Position numbers and translations under genes: made by a program | The notes under the pieces: generated by a model | Seen by the model: only the letters and a program-made list of their open reading frames with translations | Told to the model about the DNA's origin: nothing | The model's database searches: none | Part shown: positions 59,453-64,000 of the stretch, piece after piece | Position numbering within the stretch: the stretch's first letter is position 1 | Layout of the letters: each line of letters starts with the position of its first letter | Assembly: GCA_011799875.1 (NCBI GenBank) | Contig: CM022299.1 | Location: 33,686,755 to 33,750,754 of the forward strand | DNA length: 64,000 nucleotides | From: Thinopyrum elongatum | Lineage: Eukaryota > Streptophyta > Magnoliopsida > Poales > Poaceae | Direction of reading: 5' to 3'

Positions 59453-59857
59453 ATGTCGTCTCAATCTTCAAAGGGAGAGAGCTATGTCACTGATTATATC
59501 GCAAACCCAAAGGTCTATGGGGAGGTGGATCATTGCAATTGGACTACAGAGGAGGAGGATGACTTTGAAATGGAGAAAACAAGGGATGATAGCTCTGATG
59601 AAGATGAAGATCCACTACCTCAACCTGGAGATATGCACGTGGAATTCAAGAAGTCAAGCCTCCCTAACAGAGAAAACAAATCTAAGGTCCAATTTATCCC
59701 ATCCCGTTTTCTACAGGAAAGAAAGGAGGCATTATGCAAAAGGATATTAAAGCTTGAGATGGAGAATGAGGATCTCAGGGAGGAAAATTTTAGCCTTAGA
59801 CGCAAGCTGGAGAAAAAGACAACATCATCACCACCACCTCTGAAGAAGGAGATTTGA
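59453..59857 (+). CDS. Post-pol coiled-coil ORF (env position), 134 aa
   Basis: The ATG at 59453 (MSSQSSKGESYVTDYIANPK) opens 134 codons to TGA 59855-59857. The frame is open upstream to 59294, but this ATG follows the likely splice acceptor and has a natural start. The middle is acidic (EEEDDFEMEK, SSDEDEDP). The C-terminal third is a strong heptad coiled coil (RFLQERKEALCKRILKLE, ENEDLREENFSLRRKLEKK) ending in a Pro/Lys tail. There is no signal peptide or membrane segment, so it is not an obvious envelope protein. Athila-type elements often carry an extra ORF at this place. It is the only undamaged reading frame of the element. Function unknown. Confidence 0.65.
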   Translation: MSSQSSKGESYVTDYIANPKVYGEVDHCNWTTEEEDDFEMEKTRDDSSDEDEDPLPQPGDMHVEFKKSSLPNRENKSKVQFIPSRFLQERKEALCKRILKLEMENEDLREENFSLRRKLEKKTTSSPPPLKKEI

Positions 59858-61406
59858 GTACATGGGTATGGGCACTCCCCTTGGCTTGTGCCAATCTTGG
59901 GGGAGGTGCCCCGGTATCGTATCACCATCACATCTTTACTTTTATCGTTTATCTTAGTTTGATCCTTTTGGTTATATCTTGATCTAGTAGAATAAAAGTT
60001 TTAGTACGGTTTAGTCTTTGAGTTTTGCTTTTTGATCTATCTACGTAATCGAGTCAGAGAGTTATATAATAAAGAGTAGTTTTGAGTTGAGGGCTTTTCT
60101 TTCTTGCTTTGATCTTGGAAAAGAATAAAAAGAAGTAAAAAAGATTATATAATGATCTTATGGAGAGTGATGACTTCACATATAAGGAGTATGATGAATA
60201 AAATTTGTTGAGAGTTGACAAACATAGTATTGGTCATTGTTGCAATTAATAGGAAGTAATAAAGAAAGAGAGGTTTCACATATAAATATACTATCTTGGA
60301 CCTCTTTTGTGATTGTGAGCACTCATAAAAATATTATATGCTAATAAGTTGATGTTGGACAAGGAAGACAACATAATGGGTTATGTTTTATTATATCCAA
60401 ATAGAAGTTATATTGTCATGGATCCTCCAACATGTTGAGCTTGCTTCTCATCCTATGGTAGCCAAATCTTTTACACCAAGTAGAGATACTACTTGTGCAT
60501 CCAACATCCATTAACCCAGTTTTGCTAGGAGAGTCCACTATATCTACCTATGGATTGAGTAAGATCCTTCAAGTAAGTTGCCATCGGTGCAAGCAATAAA
60601 AATTGCTCTCTAAATATGTATGATCTTTTAGTGTGAGGAAAATAAACTTTATACGAACTTGTGATATGGAAGAAATAAAAGCGATGGGCTGCATAATAAA
60701 GTTCTTTATCACAAGCGGCAATATAAAGTGACGTTCTTTTGCATTAATGTTTCATGCATCCAACCATAAAAGCGCATGACAACCTCTGCTTCCCTCTGCG
60801 AAGGGCCTATCTTTTATTTTTATCTCCTACCTTTATACAAGAGTCATGGTGATCTTCACCCTTCCTTTTTACACTTTTTATTTTTGGCAAGCACTATATG
60901 TTGGGGAAAGATCCAGACATACATATCCACTCACATGTAGGTGATCATTAATTATTATTGTTGACATTACCCTTGAGGTAAAAGGTTGAGAGGCGAAACT
61001 ATAAGCCCCTATCTTTCTCTGTGTCCGATTGAGACTTTGATCTCATAAGTATCGTGTGAGTGTTAGAAATTATGAAAGACTAGAAGATGGTTGAGTATGT
61101 GGACTTGCTACACAAAAGCTCTTACATTGACTCTTTCCGATATTATGATAAATTACAATTGCTTCAATGACTGAGATCATAGTTTGTTAGTTTTCAATAA
61201 AGTTTTTTGATTCATACTTTACATTGTGAACGAATTATCACTTTAGCATAAGAAGTTATATGACAATATGTTGTTGTTCAAAAGATGATCATGATGCCTT
61301 CATGTCTGTATTTTATTTTATCGATACCTCTATCTCTAAACATGTGGATATGATTATCGATTTCGGCTTTCGCTTTAGGACAAGCAAGGTCTAAGCTTGG
61401 GGGAGT
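59858..61406 (+). other. Long 3' non-coding region and polypurine tract
   Basis: 1.5 kb with no open frame of note, AT-rich, typical of the stretch between the last ORF and the 3' LTR in Athila-like elements. The PPT is AAGCTTGGGGGAGT at 61394-61406, directly before the LTR. Confidence 0.8.
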
Positions 61407-62919
61407 TGATATGTCCATTTTGCATCATGCTTTTATGTTGATATTTATTGCACTATGGTCTGTTATTTCACATTATGGTACAATACTTACGCCTTTTCTC
61501 TCTTATTTTACAAGATTTACATGAAGAGGGAGAATGCCGGCAGCTGGAGTTCTGGACCGGAAAGGAGCAAATCTGAGATACCTATTCTGCACAACTCCAA
61601 ATGTCCTGAAACTTTACGGAGAATTATTTTGGAATATATAAAAAATATTGGGCAAAGAAACAACAGAAGGGGACCCACCAGGTGGCCACAAGCCTGGGGG
61701 CGCGCCCTACCCCCCAAGGCACGCCCCAAGGGCTTGTGGTCCTCCTGGCCATCGTCTGGTGCCCATCTTCTACTATATGAAAGGTTTTGCCCTAAAAAAA
61801 TCAGAAGGGAGCTTTCGGGACAAAGTGCCACCATCTCGAGGCGGAACCTGGGCAGAAGCAATCTAGGGCTCCGGCGGAGCTATTCTGCCGGGGAAACTTC
61901 CCTCTGGGAGGGGGAAATTGAAGCCATCATCATCACCAATGATCCTCTCATCGAGGGACGGTCAATCTTCATCAACATCTTCACCAGCACCATCTCCTCT
62001 CAAACCCTACTTCATCTCTTGTATTCAATCTTTGTCCCAAAACCTCAGATTGGTACGTGTGGGTTGCTAGTAGTGTTGATTACTCCTCGTAATTGATGCT
62101 AGTTGGTTTATTTGGTGGAAGATCATATGTTCAGATCCTTAATGATATTCAATACCCCTCTGATCTTGAACATGAACATGCTTTGTGAGTAGTTACGTTT
62201 GTTCCTGAGGACATGGGAGAAGTCTTGTTATAAGTAATCATGTGAATTTGGTATTCGTTCGATATTTTGATTAGATGTATGTTGTCTTTCCTCTAGTGGT
62301 GTTATGTGAACGTCGACTACATGACACTTCACCATGATTTGGGCCTAGGGGAAGGCATTGGGAAGTAATAAGTAGATGATGGGTTGCTAGAGTGACAGAA
62401 GGTTAAACCCTAGTTTATGCGTTGCTTCGTAAGGGGCTGATTTGGATCCACATGTTTCATGCTATGGTTAGATTTATCTTAATTCTTCTTTTATAGTTGC
62501 GGATGCTTGCGAGAGGGGTTAATCATAAATGGGAGGCTTGTCCAAGTAAGGGCAGCACCGGTCCACCCACATATCAAATTATCAAAGTAACAAACGCGAA
62601 TCATATGAGCATGATGAAAACTAACTTGACAGTAATTTTCATGTGTCCTCGGGAGTGCTTTGCTTTATATAAGAGTTCGTCCAGGCTTATCCTTTGCTAT
62701 AAAAAGGATTGGGCCACCTTGCTGCACCCTTGTTAAACTTGTTACTTGCTACCCGTTACGAATTATCTTATCACAAAACTATCTGTTACCGATAATTTCA
62801 GTGCCTGTAGAAATTACCTTGCTGAGAACCGCTTGTTATTTCCTTCTGCTCCTCATTGGGTTCGACACTCTTACTTATCGAAAGGACTACGATTGATCCC
62901 CTATACTTGTGGGTCATCA
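61407..62919 (+). repeat. 3' LTR of the Athila-like element
   Basis: 1513 bp from TGATATGTCCATTTTGCATC to CTTGTGGGTCATCA. It matches 37068-38140 plus 53861-54290. A TATA-like TTTATATAAG lies at about 62664-62673. Open frames in it (for example 61455-62096) are LTR sequence. Confidence 0.9.
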
Positions 62920-64000
62920 AAGGAGGAGAGGGGTTTTCTCCCTGAGCGTCCAGAGGTGGTTAACAAACCGAGAGGTCTGCATCAGATCCTAGTTCAGCAA
63001 GCAGGGCTTCGTCAGTAAGCTCCTCCCTGGGGATGGCACATCTATTGACGCCAATCTCCTGTACGATATGAAGTGGAGTCAGCGGAGGCATCTCATCAGA
63101 GAGAGTACCAGTGATTGAGGACGAGCCAGCAGATGGGATCACTCTGGGATTGACCTTAGAGCTCATAGGGCGGGTATCAGTAAGTGAGGACACCTGAAAA
63201 CCATTGTACTTGTTAGTCCTGGTGCTGCGTCTGACTTCAGCAGTATTAACAAGTGACATAGCTTTCGTACGACGTCCACGAGTCATCAGTGGCCCAGAGG
63301 AAGCAGGGGCCAGGCCCACTGTGGCCAAGCCAAGCCCAAGAGACATCAGCCCCGGGGGAGGTTCATTAGTTGAAGCAGCATAAGAGCCCACTGGCATCAT
63401 TGGTTCAATCTAAGAAACATCAGTCTGGATGATAGTAGTAGCTGGCTGAGAGAGAACAGCTGTTGGGGCAGTCACTGAGGAAGGAGGAGCTTGATACAGA
63501 ACAACTGCATTCCTCGTATCATTCATATCCAAGCTTGTAATAGGGGGATTAGTCTCAGAATCATCTTGAAGCTCTTCAAGGGACACAGAGGAAGTGATAG
63601 TATGAGAAGAGCTGATAGAACCTAGCTGGTTGAAGTGAATATCTACATCATCAAAGACGACCATAATAGAGACCTCCAAGTTTTCATTTCTTATACCATA
63701 ACCACCACTCCAGGGGCCAATTGTAGCAATGAGAGGGCACAATGCATTGAATAAAAAAGTGTTGAGCTGCTGGCATGGAACTGGGTTATCCACCATCAAA
63801 GAAAGCAGAGTGTCACCTTGTGCTGAAAGACCAAACTGCAGTCCCTGGCTGTGCATCCCAACAATGATGGTGAGGGATTCAGAAATCTCGGGAAGCTTGT
63901 CAATATCAGTTTTAGTGTTCTATAGAGGCACCATAATCATATTGGAGTGCTCAGAGCTACTGTCATCTCAGATGGTAATGGAGTCGTTCCATGCTTGGGT
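62920..64000 (-). pseudogene. LINE segment 1: C-terminal part of ORF1
   Basis: Minus-strand frames 63856-63410 and 63400-62960 form one interrupted protein with a Ser/Thr/Pro-rich tail and the motif RRSTRTNKYNGFQ, a phrase that precedes the endonuclease in plant L1-type LINEs. The break at 63400-63410 is a stop. The RNA-binding part of ORF1 would lie beyond the right edge of the window. The sense continues at 37067 after the Gypsy insertion. ORF1 proteins bind element RNA. Confidence 0.7.

Larger units (their letters stand above)
37068..62919 (+). mobile_element. Athila-like Gypsy retrotransposon, interrupted
   Basis: The 5' LTR starts near 37068 (T[T/G]ATATGTCCATTTTGCATC) and the 3' LTR is 61407-62919. 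Target duplications are TAGGA (37063-37067) and AAGGA (62920-62924), one mismatch, inside the LINE. Order on the plus strand: LTR, PBS (54302), gag, protease, RT, RNase H, integrase, a small coiled-coil ORF, PPT, LTR. That order and the tRNA-Asp-type PBS fit the Athila clade. The 5' LTR is split by a three-LTR array (38141-53855). All major domains are recognisable but broken. Confidence 0.9.

Noticed and set aside
61455..62096. 213-codon frame near the right end
   Set aside because: Lies fully inside the 3' LTR of the Athila-like element; the matching 5' LTR region (37170-37740) does not keep the frame.
8556..64000. Four independent LINE fragments
   Set aside because: Order, strand, non-overlapping domains and target duplications at every gap show one LINE interrupted by three insertions.
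1..64000. tRNA, rRNA, CRISPR or bacterial operon signals
   Set aside because: None seen on reading both strands; tRNA-like matches are only the 12-18 nt primer-binding sites of LTR elements.

Overview
This window looks like intergenic DNA from a large grass genome, most likely Triticeae (wheat, Aegilops or barley type). It is almost entirely nested transposable elements. I see no intact host gene, no rRNA or tRNA gene, no CRISPR array and nothing bacterial. The grass assignment rests on element style: a CACTA end with 'TTTAGTCCCGGTTGGTG' palindromes, a TGTTGGGAA-type Copia LTR, Athila-like Gypsy pol with a tRNA-Asp-type primer site, and very long TGTAACACCCC/TGTGACG LTRs. Family names come from recognition, not a database search.

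Layout. (1) 1-7515 is the right-hand part of a CACTA transposon ending in ...CTACTAGTG. It carries 331-bp tandem repeats, palindromic subterminal repeats, a TATA box, a fragment of an SNF2 (CLASSY-like) helicase, and a spliced but broken transposon gene joining a Transposase_24-type region, a proline-rich region and a C-terminal Ulp1-type cysteine protease. (2) 7516-8555 holds old Gypsy gag and LTR fragments. (3) One minus-strand LINE is the oldest backbone of the rest. It is cut into four pieces by three LTR-element insertions: ORF1 end 62920-64000, endonuclease 36425-37067, linker and start of RT 26943-27803, and RT plus zf-RVT 8556-10193.

Insertions in the LINE. (a) 10194-26942 is a minus-strand Gypsy-type element with 3.8-kb LTRs and a non-coding interior. 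It lost most of its 5' LTR and contains a second non-coding element (15529-25934, TSD AGAAA). (b) 27804-36424 is a decayed minus-strand Copia element (TSD GTGAG). (c) 37068-62919 is a plus-strand Athila-like Gypsy element with gag, protease, RT, RNase H, integrase and a post-pol coiled-coil ORF. Its 5' LTR is split by (d) 38141-53855, an unusual LTR-internal-LTR-internal-LTR array (TSD GTAGT) of a large-LTR element whose 1.35-kb interior carries one ORF, open in copy 2 and stopped in copy 1.

Relative order from nesting: LINE first; then a, b and c; then the element inside a, and d inside c. TSDs of a and c each carry one mismatch. TSDs of b, d and the element inside a are perfect. Most coding regions are broken by stops that fit C-to-T (or complementary G-to-A) change, plus small indels, as expected for methylated, silenced transposons. 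The most notable items are the SNF2/CLASSY-like fragment inside a CACTA element, the three-LTR array with a mosaic central LTR, and the array's ORF, which has a possible degenerate dsRNA-binding-like fold.
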